DNA of 64,000 nt, taken from NCBI GenBank assembly GCA_907163375.1, contig CAJQUW010002095.1:682001-746000 (forward strand), given 5' to 3'. Both the position numbers and the translations under genes were made by a program. The notes beneath the pieces are model-generated. The model was not told the origin of the DNA. It was given only the letters and a program-made list of their open reading frames with translations, and did not search any database. Positions 13,160-25,461 of the stretch are shown here, piece after piece. The first letter of the stretch is position 1; every line of letters begins with the position of its first letter. The stretch comes from Prostheceraeus crozeri. Its lineage: Eukaryota > Platyhelminthes > Polycladida > Euryleptidae.

Positions 13160-13786
13160 GTGTTGATATCAGGTGACCTAATCAGGATAAATAATCAGCA
13201 TAATTGTGTGTCGATAATCAGTGCTAAATCAGGAGGTATTTTGTTTTATAGACAAAGGTACTTGGACAAATTAGCTCATGACCTGAAGACATTCCATGCC
13301 AAAATTTCTGGCTCTAAACTGAGCACTTTTCTCTTAATCAGAGGAAATATTCGACTTTTGTCGAAAACTTCTATCTGTTTCCCATTGGTTTTACATATTT
13401 TCTCTTTGATTCTGAGAAGAAGAGGATTCTGGAAGAACTCATCAGACGCGCAGATTCGTGGTAGTCATGAGGTGTACACCATTTTGTGGACGTCTCGTTT
13501 GCGGCTTCACATCGCAATCCGTTCTACGAGCGCTGTCGGCGGCGATTCAAAGATATTCAGTGTTACTTTGTTGTTCCTCTCTGTAGATGTTCAGTATGCA
13601 GCAGCGAACCTCCGTTGTCAATGCAGCACTCAAGTCGACAATTGTTCGCAAGTTTTACTATATTTGAATACTATAGCAGATACAAAAATATCAGTGAATA
13701 GCATATATGCTTTAATTCTGCATTTCTACTCTGCAATTCTTCTCTATTTGGCATTTGATATTTTAACCAAAAGCACGTTCGCGTAA
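13160..13786 (+). other. Unassigned 208-codon open frame, probably not a gene
   Basis: This is the longest open frame outside the transposons. The translation is rich in Leu, Ser and Ile, as expected from AT-rich DNA, and shows no domain, signal peptide or repeat that I recognise. A second overlapping frame (13486-13701) is open in the locally GC-richer part. There is no clear splice or promoter context. It is recorded because of its length only. Confidence 0.15.
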
Positions 13787-14204
13787 TGTTGCAGAATCAA
13801 AATTCAAAGAAATCCCAGAAAAACCGCAACCGCTATTTCTAACTCTATATTTCACAACTTGGAATGACATAATTCAGCAAATCACTTGTGTGAAAACTAA
13901 ATGTCAAAAACTTTTGAGTTCCTTTAGCTTATTTGCATAATACTTCGGATGCACTTTTTTTCTTGACTCATGCGTAGCTCGATGAACAGATTAGTAGTTT
14001 CGAATGACTCAGGCTTCATTATTGGCTTTCGCCTTCGTTTTGTTCGTTCTTGTCCTTAGAGAGGTGGTGTTGAGTTGAAGTAGAAATATGTTTTTATGTT
14101 TTAGGTGAGTAATTTCATACCTACTTCTGATTGAAATGTTACGTAATACTCAAAGCATTTGTCAACCAATTTGACTTCGTACCTCATTTTATTTTGCAAA
14201 TTAA

Positions 14205-14400
14205 CAGCTTTGGGCGGTAGAATGGCATCGTTACTAAAAGGCAGAGCTTGGCGATGAATTGCAGAGAGTCTAGGGTTCGAGTTCGTCCACTGCATTCACT
14301 AGAAGTTACTACCCATAACCTGGTGAGAGTTGCAAGTGTCTTAAGGCCTCCGATTTCTAGCTTGGTAGTATGCCTTTTGCGTCTTGGGCGGTCACGGCTA
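14205..14400 (+). repeat. tRNA-derived SINE-like sequence
   Basis: TGGGCGGTAGAATGGCATCG (about 14211) resembles an A box and TAGGGTTCGAGTTCG (14271-14285) a B box, spaced as in tRNA-derived SINEs. Downstream sequence to about 14400 is more GC-balanced than its surroundings and contains TTGCGTCTTGGG, loosely like TTCGTGTCTTGGG in the SINE-like unit at 29086-29300. Ends and target duplications were not resolved. Confidence 0.45.
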
Positions 14401-15374
14401 TCCAAAATACAATATCGGCGACTCTTTCATCTTTGTAGCTTACATTTCAATACAAATTATATGACTGTACTCGATTGCCAAATTATGCTCTCACATATGG
14501 AATTATCATGACCACATAAATCGTTCCAGCAGATTATCGTAGTAGCGAACCTAGCGAGCCTGATGGTGAAATGTTTTTTTGCTCAATCTTTCCATTATTT
14601 CTACACAATGTCTTTCACAAATTCGACATCTAATGAATACGGTATCATATTGTAGCTAATTGAGAAGCTTTTTCTTCATTAACTCAAAAATCAAGGGATT
14701 TTAGTCAGTGGGTTAATTGAGGTTGTATTGTATTTCAACAGGTCCATCTCTCCCACATTGTCATGATATCCGATAATTTTTCAGCAAGAATTAATTAATT
14801 TGGATGATAAATGCGTATTTAAAATTGTGTAGTAACTGAGCACACCAAATTTGTTGCCTCTACACTGATTTTCTTGTAATTCATAGCAGTTAAGGAATTC
14901 AGCAAGATTCGGATTAATTTGAAATCTACTCTTATTAATTAATTAAATTGAATGTTACTCTTCTGTGTGTTCAAGATTGCAGTTTTATATATGTACAGTC
15001 CGCACAGGCCTTCTGTGAAGTTAATGCGCACTTTGAAGTGCAGTTCATATTCATCGCTGTTGGCTATATTTCAGGCTTGACGTGGGAGCGGAATTTTCCA
15101 TGGGAATTCCCATGCATTATTCATGCGTCGATAGAATTTTTTGACATAATTAATGAAACAAACTACCATTGGCTTGAATTGAAGTTTGTCTCATTTTTTT
15201 CTCAGGTATGATGCAATATCTCACTTTCTATTATGTATTACCATTCAACATATTAGAGAATGGAGAAAGATCTATGGTGGTCAAATTTAAAATTTTGATA
15301 TCGATACAACTATCACAATTGCTTTTACAAATTGAACATAAACGTTAACTAAAATCCAGCTTTTGTAAAATAAA

Positions 15375-16385
15375 ATGGTACACGATCAGTTTACCAGAGG
15401 TATGGCTATTGGAATGATTCGTTATGGTAGAAGTTGTGCGAGTGTTGCCGAAGAGCTACAACTATCGAGAGTCGTTGTTTGGAGGTGGTGTCGATGGAAA
15501 GCAGAAGGAGATGTTAAAAAGAAGAAGGGATCTGGTCGACCAAGAAAGTCTGCAGGCAGGACACTCGCACGTCTAGTTTTAGCTGCAAAGAGGAATAGAT
15601 TTGTGTCAGTCCCAAAGCTAGTCGTACACTGGAAGAGTGCCTCAAATATAGACTGTAGCGTTCGAACGGCTTACCGAAGATTGCGAGAAGCTGGAATTCA
15701 ATCGCGACGACCAGCTGTCCTAATTCCATTGAGTTTTGAGCACCGCAGAAGACGAGTTGCCTGGTGTGATGCCCATCGCTCATGGAATGACCATCACTGG
15801 CAGAAAGTCTTGTGGACCGATGAATCGAGATTCACTCTAGATTTCAATGACGATCGTGTCACAGTGCATCGTCTTCCAGGTGAACACTTTGCCCCATGCT
15901 GTATTAAAGAACACGACAGATATGGTGGTGGAAGTGTTGTGCTGTGGGGTGGCATTTGGCATGGCGGACGAACGACAGCAGTCATCATCAAAGGCATGTT
16001 GACTGCAGAGAGGTATCTCAATGAAATTGTGCTTCCTGTTGTTGCCCCAGTGGTCAGGGTGGAGGATCTCGTTTTCCAAGACGACAACGCAAGACCACAT
16101 CGCTCCTCGGCTGTCATTGCCACTGTTAGGAAATTGAACATTCAAACCCTTGATTGGCCTGCACGCTCACCTGACTTGTCACCCATTGAACAAGTCTGGG
16201 ACGAGCTTGGGCGGCGAGTGAGAGACCGCTATTCACTTCCACCAGTGTCCCTGAAGATTCTCTCTGAAAGACTGACAGAGCAGTGGCTTCTCCTTGAAAC
16301 ATCCTTCATTCAGAAACTTTGTGAATCCATGCCATCTCGGATTACTGATTGTATTGGAGCTAGAAGGGGACACACTCGCTATTAA
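15375..16385 (+). CDS. Tc1-like transposase, full-length open frame
   Basis: A cut-and-paste DNA transposase of the Tc1/mariner superfamily, which binds its element's terminal repeats and inserts at TA. The 336-residue product has the usual length. An N-terminal helix-turn-helix region (about residues 8-45: IRYGRSCASVAEELQLSR) is followed by a GRPR AT-hook (residues 54-57), a second DNA-binding part (about 65-115), and the catalytic core. The catalytic residues are all present: D149 in WTDESR, D237 in FQDDNARPH, and E272 in SPDLSPIEQVWDELG, which gives DD34E spacing. The frame is uninterrupted, so this copy is young or recently active. I chose the first ATG because it precedes the helix-turn-helix at the normal distance. 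Clear terminal repeats were not found: a weak candidate pair is near 15273 and 16540. Function is known from the family; activity of this copy is not shown. Confidence 0.93.
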   Translation: MVHDQFTRGMAIGMIRYGRSCASVAEELQLSRVVVWRWCRWKAEGDVKKKKGSGRPRKSAGRTLARLVLAAKRNRFVSVPKLVVHWKSASNIDCSVRTAYRRLREAGIQSRRPAVLIPLSFEHRRRRVAWCDAHRSWNDHHWQKVLWTDESRFTLDFNDDRVTVHRLPGEHFAPCCIKEHDRYGGGSVVLWGGIWHGGRTTAVIIKGMLTAERYLNEIVLPVVAPVVRVEDLVFQDDNARPHRSSAVIATVRKLNIQTLDWPARSPDLSPIEQVWDELGRRVRDRYSLPPVSLKILSERLTEQWLLLETSFIQKLCESMPSRITDCIGARRGHTRY

Positions 16386-17130
16386 AGTTGAATCTGCTAC
16401 ATGTGTTGTTTTTCTGTGCTAGTGAGTTGGTGGAGATTGTGACTAAATTATCAAGGTATCATACATACATGTATATATGCCAGTCAAAAATGAAATAAGT
16501 TAAAGAAGTAAATGTTTCAAAAATTTTGTCAATGAGTATATTTGTTAACCATTAGATGAGAGCATGTACACATAGAAAGGCACAAGCCTATTATGATCTC
16601 TAAGAAATCTGACTTAGCTATTCGAAATGCAAGTTTGCAGGGTAGTCTGATATAATGGATTGTAGACCTACATGCAGAGCCCTCTGCTTTAAGTTATCTA
16701 CATTTAATGATATACATAACTACGAAGGGTAGCAAGTTTCAATGAGGACGCTAAGACCAAATCATTCATGTATATAGTAGTCCTGCAGTGTAATAGGATG
16801 TCCCCTTAACTACGAGTTCCCTGTCAGCTAAGCTTATCAAAGAAATATTTGTCTTATGGGAATAAGTATGGGAAATAATCGTACATTTTGAAAAATCCTG
16901 TGGGAATGTGATTTCCCATAAGAATCCCGTGGGAATTAGATGAAGAAATTTCGTCCCACAGTAAGCCTGCTATATTAGCGGAAAGAGTGAGGGAATCGGC
17001 GAAAGGGGTTGTCATCTCCTAGGTCCACCTGCAGTACGGTTATCTTTTGGTGCACGTACCATCTTTCTAAAAGTCGGTGTGCGCCTATGCTTCTGGTTTA
17101 GATTTAGAGAATATTTTATCTGCGAATTCT
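16386..17130. other. Transposase 3' flank and noncoding sequence
   Basis: The right flank of the Tc1-type gene should contain its terminal repeat. I see no confident inverted partner. The sequence at 16890-16945 holds GTGGGAAT/TTCCCAT palindromic motifs, which also occur near 15085-15115 and 55735-55775. Confidence 0.35.
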
Positions 17131-17139
17131 GATAAACTA

Positions 17140-17246
17140 CCGTGAGATTTTCAATTTATCAATTTTACTAATTATCTATTTTTTTATCGTTTTCTCTTCG
17201 CAATTCCTCTGAAATAGCTTCGCGACCTCCTGGTTAAGAACCACTG
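17140..17246. mobile_element. hAT terminus fragment
   Basis: The segment ends CTTCGCGACCTCCTGGTTAAGAACCACTG. Its reverse complement starts CAGTGGTTCTTAACCAGG, a classic hAT (Charlie/Tip100-like) end. The inner boundary is uncertain, and the partner terminus was not found nearby. No transposase frame is associated with it. Confidence 0.6.
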
Positions 17247-20200
17247 GATTAGACGATGAATTAGAACTCATAATCCTCAAAAACTGATGATAATTTCCCA
17301 GGAATTCAACAAGATCAGAAACGTGTAAAATTCATTCTTGAGGCGATCCTGAGTCATTTCGCGAACCCGGATAATTCCTTCGTCTTTGAGTTTCAGGAAA
17401 TTGACTGAAAATAAACATTTTCCTCGTGTTCTGTCCCTTCCTCTATATCCCCTTCTCTAATTACATGTCTGCCCCGCGGAAGCAAGGCCAATATATGGCC
17501 ATGTCAGAGATGGCAGTCAATACTCGTTAGTGATCGGAAACAACTTGTAGAACCATCTTCGGTCAACATTTCGATTGCCTGTGGCAGAGAATGGCAGAAT
17601 AATCTCTAAATGCCCATTCCTCAGGCAGGATACGAAAATCATTGCGTCACGTGTTTGTAGCGATTGTGAAATGGCATATGTTAACGGATAATTTACTACG
17701 CAGAGGTGGAAACTGCAATTCGAATCCCACCAGTACACGTAATCGCAGCAGGCGAACTGGGATTTACAAATTGAATATTGCACTTTACGGAATTTGAGTG
17801 ATGCGGAACTGTTGTCAATAGAGTAGATAGAGATTAAGCTTCGGCTTGTCTTCGACAAAATGCTGTTGAGATTTTTATAACAGGAGATTCGGTTGGTAGC
17901 GAAGAAATGATTTCTCCAAATATCGCGCATTATCATAGGTCTGTCGGTGGTGAGGAGTAGAAAGGAGTACAAAGTGTTGTACTTCTTACGATTTCGAACT
18001 GAATAGTGGCATGTTTCCTACTATTTCCACCTGAGCAGCGCTATGCTTCCTACGGGTTTTGCAGAGCGAGGTTTTATTCATTTGAAATGAAATTCCGATG
18101 CATTCATAATCAATCATTTTTTGGAATATAGGACATTCATCGCAGCCATAAGGCTCAGTGATTCTTTATATTAGATATCCATTAAATGTCTATAGGCTGC
18201 ACCTACATATGGAGCTAATGTAAACACCATTGAATTTCATTCCGAAAATTTTGTGGTGAAAGCTATAGTTATTCAAATAATCACCAAGCTTCTTCTTCTT
18301 TACTGATGGCGATTAATGCTGTGAATGGTGAGATACCGTAATTTTGCACGCCTGAGTTTCATTCAAAACTTGAGAGTAGTGCCCGAAGACTGATCAGGTT
18401 TGAAACATGGAGACACAAGTAAAATATCATCTAAAAAACATGCATTCACATTTGATCACAGATTTGTCTGAGGAATTGGTCAAAGAGGTATTCTGGGGTT
18501 TTGGGTTATCTCTCGAAAGTTTTCATTTATTTCATGTCACAAGAATATGTTAAATAATAGTAGCCTAGCCTAATGGAGTAGTCATCAATCTTACACACCT
18601 GATGCTGAAGATGCCTGCCTATGCCTCTATGAATAGGCTATTTATACTTCCTAAGAAGGTAGCACTATACTTCCTAAGAATTTTCAGTTGCACTACTGTG
18701 TAGTGTGTACTATAATTATGTACTTTTGATACTACTCAGCTGCTACATCGACTTGGTGGCTCATATTATTGAATGTTTTTGAAACATGCACATCAGAAGC
18801 AAGCGTTTTTGATTTATATTAGAAAATCTATTGAAGCGTATACTCGAATATTGAATAAAAAAATGATATTGGCTTTAGTAATTGAAAAATGATATTTTCG
18901 ATGGGTACATCGTTTCATTAATCGTCTATTCAATAGAGTGACAGTCATTCACTGATAGCAATTGATATCCAGTCCAACTGCAATAACTTCCTGCCTGTTA
19001 AGATTGAATTCAGAACTATTTTTTTCTATTTGACTCCATATCCTTGAAATCAGTTGTTTGAAACGGTTTTCTGTCTTGTTGTGATCTCATGGCAAACTGC
19101 TAATGCCTTATGATTTATAGTACCGATAAATCGACGGCGATACGAATGTTTTGTTCATGTGTTATGATTACTTGGATGTCGATCAGTTTTGCACTTCCAT
19201 CCCGTCTTGATCTCGTTTTGAGATATGGTTTGAAATATAAAACTCAACACCTACGCGTAGTTAATGAAGCTTGACCAGTTAATAACACCAGACAGTAATC
19301 AAATTGAGATGCATTGTGTGAAAAGAAGAAACCGCACGACAAGGAAGCAGACGGATATACTTTAATTACAGAAAACTAATTACAACAATTTTTAAACTTC
19401 ATTTGCGCGAATTCTTGTTGTACTGTTCATTTCAATCGACATTTCAAAATCCTGATTTCATTAAGTCTCATAGCGAATATCAGCAAATGTGAAGTTACAA
19501 TTTTCAAAAATACATGCGGCTATATTCAACAGCAGCATAGGTTCCGCCGTCTACCCAGACTTTACATTTGTCCACGGACAGAACGGAGTAGGTGAATGAA
19601 CAGAAGAGAATCAAGGCAAGACACGCATAACGCAAAGTTACATGGGTTATGGATATCAGATAAATACAAATCATATTAATGAAAAATCTGAAAATAATAG
19701 TGTGCTAAAATGTTCCTTCTCCTTAGAAATGTTTCCTTTGACTGAGGAGCGGTTTAAGTCCTTGTCTAATACTAATAGAGTAAAGAACAAGGTTGTTAAT
19801 AAAACAGGACCTGAGACAGATTTAGGAAGATTAAACCCTATACACAGTATGCATACTTAGGATAGAGCAGCTAATAAATCAAGGAATACTTTTAAAGCTT
19901 GGAGTCACTTTAGACCTCCTAAAAGAGCCCTTTATCTGCATTAAGTTCATTCAGTAAGCATCCATGCCCTCATTAATTCTCAGTCTTTTTCCTAAAAGAT
20001 GCACTTTCACAATCCTGTCTCCTTTTTTACATTTTTACCCCCCAGATGTTCATGAAACTTCGATAATACGAAGATTTTCACATCAGAGGTTTTCATATTC
20101 GGTTGAGGGAAAAATCTTCATATTTTGAGCATGTAATATCTGAATTCTGCATATTAAGTATCATTGTTGTAATTCATAAATCGTGATAGCTATCTATAGA

Positions 20201-20300
20201 TGGTTTTATTTTTGTGTTACATGTATATTGAATGCCGGTTGTATGACATTTACTCTTTTCATCATGCTGGAATTTTCTGGTCGTATGAATGATTAAAGTT
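17247..20300. other. Noncoding stretch
   Basis: A 151-codon minus-strand frame (17517-17972) has no recognisable domain. Near 18638-18680 a CTTCCTAAGAA unit occurs twice. No exon, RNA gene or element is supported. Confidence 0.4.
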
Positions 20301-20319
20301 TATCTATCAAAGTTAATAT

Positions 20320-20429
20320 CCGAAGTTTCTGGGTAGGGTCGGGTCGGGTTCGGGTTGCATTCATGCAACACTGAGTTCGAGTTCGGGGCGGGTAAAAGGC
20401 TAGGTTTTGGGACCACTGCACACTCCTAA
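20320..20429. mobile_element. hAT-like terminus with CGGGT repeats
   Basis: A GC-rich island (GGTCGGGTCGGGTTCGGGTT at about 20337-20356) leads to an end at 20429 that reads, in reverse complement, TAGGAGTGTGCAGTGGTC. This combination of a TAGGRGTGTGCA end and internal ACCCGACCC repeats is seen in hAT elements. The other end was not located. It is a fragment or MITE. Confidence 0.5.
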
Positions 20430-23400
20430 TACACATCACTTGTTGATTTACTTATAAAATGTACTCGTTGTGACATCAGCTTACATTGCAATACTAAAGT
20501 TGCAGCCGTAGAGTAATGTTATACGGTGTAAGCGTGAGTGACCCCCCTAATTTGAATGCTTGCATTTTTCATGTTGTGATCATCACGATAACTACTATGT
20601 CATTGTAAACAAGTGCCACTATATTTCTCTCTTACAGAATCCATCATGCATGTCTAGACATTGTTGGAATATTCAATTAAAATGACTTAAGTGTCATTTC
20701 CTTTTTAGACTAAATAGAATCTAATTAACCTGCCCAATTAAATAATTGATGTGATTGTTTTTTTCATCATATTGTTCTGGTGATAATGAACGGAAAAAGC
20801 TGAGTAGATGTTGAAGGACATGATCAGTAAAGGGTAAATGTCAAGAACATTCTTGACAGATCGAGTGGACTCTTCGTACCGGAAATCAAGCGTTCTACCG
20901 ATTGTTTGCCAATGTAAATCTGAGAATAGCCCTTGCCAAGGTCACTTATTTGAAGTGACTCATGCACATTCAATGCTAGCATCATTCGTCTTATTTCCTG
21001 ATCTCATTTCATAATAATTGTTGTCCAAATCGGAACTTCTAGTTTAGAAGATGTCTGGTGGGAATGACTAAAGCTTTGTGAAATTCTCAGTGACTATATT
21101 TGCACAGGATGAGCTAGGTAGGAACTATATTACGAAATTCCTTTTCATCGGTAAATTTTCGCGGATATAGGGCCGCTATGAAAGGGTTATTGACCTTTAT
21201 CATAAGGAAGTAAACCTGCATTTAATTCATAGCCAGCCGGTGATCTGCGACAAGATCAATTACGCAATTGTAGTTTGTAGTTGCATAATTCATAACAAAT
21301 TTTGAATTAGTAATTGTAATTGAAGTGAAATGTATTTAAAAACTCAATTAATTAGGAATTTAAGGAAGCATGCTTCCATCAAAATCTCTATGCTCATCCG
21401 ATATCAACGGTGACAATCATGCTCAATACACGGGTTTGGAAGGCCTTTGTTTCACACAGCTAAAAGGACCCGATGAAAAATCAATAGTCTGTGTGTAAAA
21501 ATTGCCCGAAATATCCATCTGGAAATTACAGCTCATGCCAAAAGAATTGATCATTAGGAAGAAGTATGACAGCCACGGAAGTTTGCAATGTACTGACTGT
21601 CTGATTCTAGGGGAATAGCCAATTTTTGTATTTGTCCATTTTAATGGATCTTTTAGTTGGAGGATACCATAATGGCTGAAAAGAGAGAAGCAAAAGACAA
21701 AAGAAACATTATTTTGTTGTTTTTTATTCACAGTCGAAGCTTTCAGCACAACACCGCTGGACATGATCACGGCATCTTATTCATATTTGCATTCAAGACA
21801 ATTTGATACATTAGATGAAGATTTTCCTTGTTTCATCAGTACTTTCGGGATGAATAAAAGCCCCAAACTCATCTAACAGGTATTGAAGTAATGGTCAATA
21901 GTCTGTAAGTGTCTAATTCCAAAATTTATGGCATGTAATAGCTTAGCAGCTATATAAACGAACCTAAACAGCTAGCAAAACTAATTAATAGAAAAAAGAC
22001 AGCTAATATCAATATTTAATTTGTGACATGTTAGTATGATATTGCAGCATCATGAAATAGCATAAAATAACTTTGTAAAAGAAATAGTTGCTCTTTCTAC
22101 AACTTCACGTTTTCATTGTTGAGTGATGACAGCGTGAGTGGTCTTATTGCCATGTGGATTAATCCTTAAAAAGCGCTGACTTAACACTTTTGCATTCATC
22201 GCTGCAGTTACTTCGAATGCAATTTTGGCATAATACAGTAATTGAAATTTATAAATTATGTAATCAGTTGGAAACTTAGAAGTAATTACTGCAGGTGGAG
22301 ACGTTCGTGGAATATAATTTTTATTTGCAATTGTAAATAAGTCAAGAATGCAATTTTGGGTACTAATCATCTCAACGGAAATTAGGAAACTCACAGCATG
22401 CATATGCTTTCATATTAGCATTGTGTTCTTAAGATTTGAGAAGACAGGATACAGCTGCATTCCGACAACACCAGTTGAAATCATCAACGAAATTTGAGAA
22501 ATTGTAATTATTTCGAACTTTTTTTTCAATTTTACATTAATTGATGCTCATTGTAACTAATTTCACAATATAGATTATCTATTTACCATATTCCCATACT
22601 TATACCACATCCTCTCGTGCTAGTTATCTTTATTTGGCTTCCGCGCGGTCCCCAACTCCCCTCCAATTTGATCACAAGGCTTCAGATAAAATCATTCAGA
22701 TTTCTCAATTTCGCTTCCAAGAAGCAATTGAAAAGTAATCATGAGAATAACAGTCGCTTTCTACCAATTTTGGATAACGAGAATTTGCTTCCGTCGTTTG
22801 AGGATTGATTTGTTTTGTGAGAGAGAGTAATCGAAAGGGAAGAACAGAAGACGTGCTAAAAATAGAGGAGATCAGGAGAATAGGATTCAAATTCATCAAT
22901 CATAATTCATCAATATTTCAGTCAGAGTTTGTCAAAAGCAATTGCCAAATTGAATATCTACCGTTTGAGATCTCGTGGAAATGGATCGCTTTTCCTTTTT
23001 TATTTTAGGATAATACATTTTATATCATGATTTTGTGGAAGATATCAACCTCCGTCAGCTCTGAAACAAATTTCTCCTCTTACATCAATGAGGGGATATC
23101 GACATAGCGTCGGAATTCGTAAATATTTATTCCGCGCTTATCGCTCTGCGAAAATAATCGTTCCAAGCAAGATCTGGATGGATCTATCATTGATATACGA
23201 TTGTAGATTGTCATTCTTCCTGTATTATGGCTTACTGGTGACAGGAAAACAAGATTATCTCTTTCTATCGCTTTCCTGGACAAGTGAAGAGATGAATACA
23301 TTCCTTCCGTCAGTCAAAACATGAAATTTTTCTCCTGAAATGTCAATTGTCACAGATTCGTTCATTTTTTTCTTTTTGCTGTTTCTTCTGCAAATGGGGT

Positions 23401-24850
23401 TTCACCTTTGGTTTGGAATTGATCTAGGAATGAAATATTCACCGCCTGGTGATCGGGAATTCGGATTTAAGCGGGCGACAGCGATGCACGAAGTTGGAAG
23501 TATGTTCTCATGCTGTTAAACGCAATTTTCCTTTCCCAAACGTCAAATGATAATCTTCTTTCCTAAGTGATGATGAAGAGATACTAAGGAAATCAGAGGG
23601 AATTAGAACATACCCGCAGCTATATTTATGCGTGAGGTTCGCAATCGACTATTTATTGGAATTATTAAGTGACAAATAATACACATCCGAGATAACTTGA
23701 TAACATGCAATGATGCAATCACAACAGTGCCAGCAACACGACAATTACTCGTTCTGTCCGGGCTCACCCCGACGCAGAGATGAGCCAGATTACAAGCCGG
23801 GGTCATCAATAATTGATTGCAATTGATTCTAAGCTAGCAATCAATCAATTGTTTTTGTCTGATGGGAGCAATTAATTAATTGCAGTTCATTGGTGTCATC
23901 GACCAACTGATTGCAATTATTTGTCATCACCGCTCGAATAGACTTTTCTTGATTTTGAATCATTTACACGATTATTTCAATTTAACGAATTAGGCTCGAT
24001 GGGCCTACTGACCCATCACATGAAATACATGTAACTACATTTGCAATTTGATGAATGTGATAAATTTTATGCTGACTTGAGTTTTTGCATCATGTGTTTA
24101 AAGTAATAATAATCAATTACTGAGACAAGAGAGTGGACAATCACTTGTGCCTGTAAGAGAACATAGAATAGAGTTTTAAAAGTTATCATAAAACTATTGT
24201 ATTATGGAGATACCAAATAAGTTATGCACGTAATAGCTCCTGATTTCATTCCTGAAAGCGATCAGATGTGAGTAAGATAAGTTTAGTAAGCTTAGTGTCT
24301 AAATATATCACTGAATAACTGGCATGTTTATCCTACGATGGTGAGTGGTGACGGCATTGCAGGTAAATCAGCCAATTATAAATACCTTCCCATTACAAAA
24401 CAAATCAATCAATTATTTTGCAATTAAATGCAATACAATTAATTTTTGATAACCCCAAGATTCCAAGTATCTGAAGCCTGAATCATAGATGGATAACAGT
24501 CCACCGGTCCTGTCAGGCCCGACCGTCGCTACGAACAGGTCAGGATTTCAGGCAGTCAAGTTTAAATTTTTGAAGAAATTGTCATCATTCATACAAATGA
24601 CTAATTAAATCCATTATTAGAGTATCCCAGAGACTGCTGATGATGACTACAAAAAATAGGCGAACCTTTTATGTAGCAACTATGGTAAATCAACAGCTAT
24701 TAGCAAAAATCAGTGAAAACTCACTTACACCATAACAAGAAGGTGTACTTCTTTATTTTTTTCCTTCATTAGTATATTGATGTCATCGTCCACATAAATC
24801 CATATTCATATTTTCACAATTCGAGTATTGTGAGTGAATGCATTTCTCAC
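20430..24850. other. Noncoding stretch with AATTGCAATC-rich blocks
   Basis: Frames are short and unassigned. Blocks at 23800-23930 and 24400-24450 are built from ATTGCAATCAATTAATT-type words, a vocabulary that recurs at 58921-59022, 59299-59400 and about 63060-63110. This suggests a dispersed repeat family, not a gene. Confidence 0.4.
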
Positions 24851-24852
24851 GC

Positions 24853-24968
24853 ACAAAATCTTTCTAGAACGGTCTCACATGGTTTGTAGATATTTGTGTA
24901 CAATATGTCCGACAGTCCCGTGTAAATGCATAAAATCTTCATGGAACAGTCTCACATGGTTTGTAGAT
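24853..24968. repeat. Two-copy tandem duplication, 77-bp period
   Basis: The unit at 24853-24891 is repeated at 24930-24968 with a 77-bp offset; both share TCTCACATGGTTTGTAGAT. Similarity continues weakly beyond each unit. It is a local tandem duplication with no coding role visible. Confidence 0.6.
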
Positions 24969-25114
24969 GGCTGTATACAGGAAATCAGTCGCCATGTGAG
25001 GATTTGTGGAAAAATGTCAAAATTCTAGTCTACAATTGTACACGTTAGTTCAATTACACATGTACATGTAGTCTTTAATCAGACGAACTTCTGAAAGTGT
25101 AATGATTGCATTAT

Positions 25115-25424
25115 TTGATAATGCTCATCATGGGAAGCCACAAAGCGTCGATGTTTGCTTGTTACTTTATTTTTGGATATCACAAGGCCTTTCGGGCGTC
25201 ACAGACGGCCATCGTCAGGCGAATGAAAGTAGCTGCCGTGTTGCAGTTCATGATTAGTGGTCGATCACATCACGCCATATTCAACAAAGACAAATAAAAT
25301 AAATCATTCACAGCAAATAACGAAATAAGGCAGTCTGTGACGCCCGAAAGGACTTGTGATATCCAAAAATAAAGTAACAAGCAAACACCGACGCTTTGTG
25401 GCTTCCCATGATGAGCATTATCAA
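25115..25424. mobile_element. Inverted pair of Penelope-like or foldback terminal segments
   Basis: About 90 bases at the left (25115 onward) are repeated inverted at the right (ending 25424) with only a few differences, around a centre of roughly 120 bases. Each arm, read outward, contains GACGCCCGAAAGG, then TTGTGATATCCAAAAATAA, then a GAAGCC / CCCATGATGAGC end. The left arm continues inward to GCCTGACGATGGCCGTCTG, which is typical of the 3' ends of Penelope-like elements (compare 42500-42530). A 12-base direct repeat, ATTGCATTATTT, lies at 25105-25116 and again at 25450-25461. A foldback MITE is the alternative. Confidence 0.65.
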
Positions 25425-25461
25425 TGTTTCAAGCCCTCTATTTCCTGAAATTGCATTATTT

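Noticed and set aside
13160-13786. 208-codon open frame as a gene
   Set aside because: The composition of the translation follows the local AT-rich sequence, no domain is recognisable and there is no supporting splice or promoter signal; listed only as an unassigned frame.
15272-16541. Weak inverted repeats around the Tc1 transposase (TATGGTGGTCAAATTT versus TATACTCATTGACAAAATT)
   Set aside because: Too many mismatches and shifts; in AT-rich DNA this is expected by chance.
20337-20360. Interstitial telomere repeat
   Set aside because: The words are CGGGT/TCGGG, not TTAGGG, and the block ends in a hAT-type terminus.
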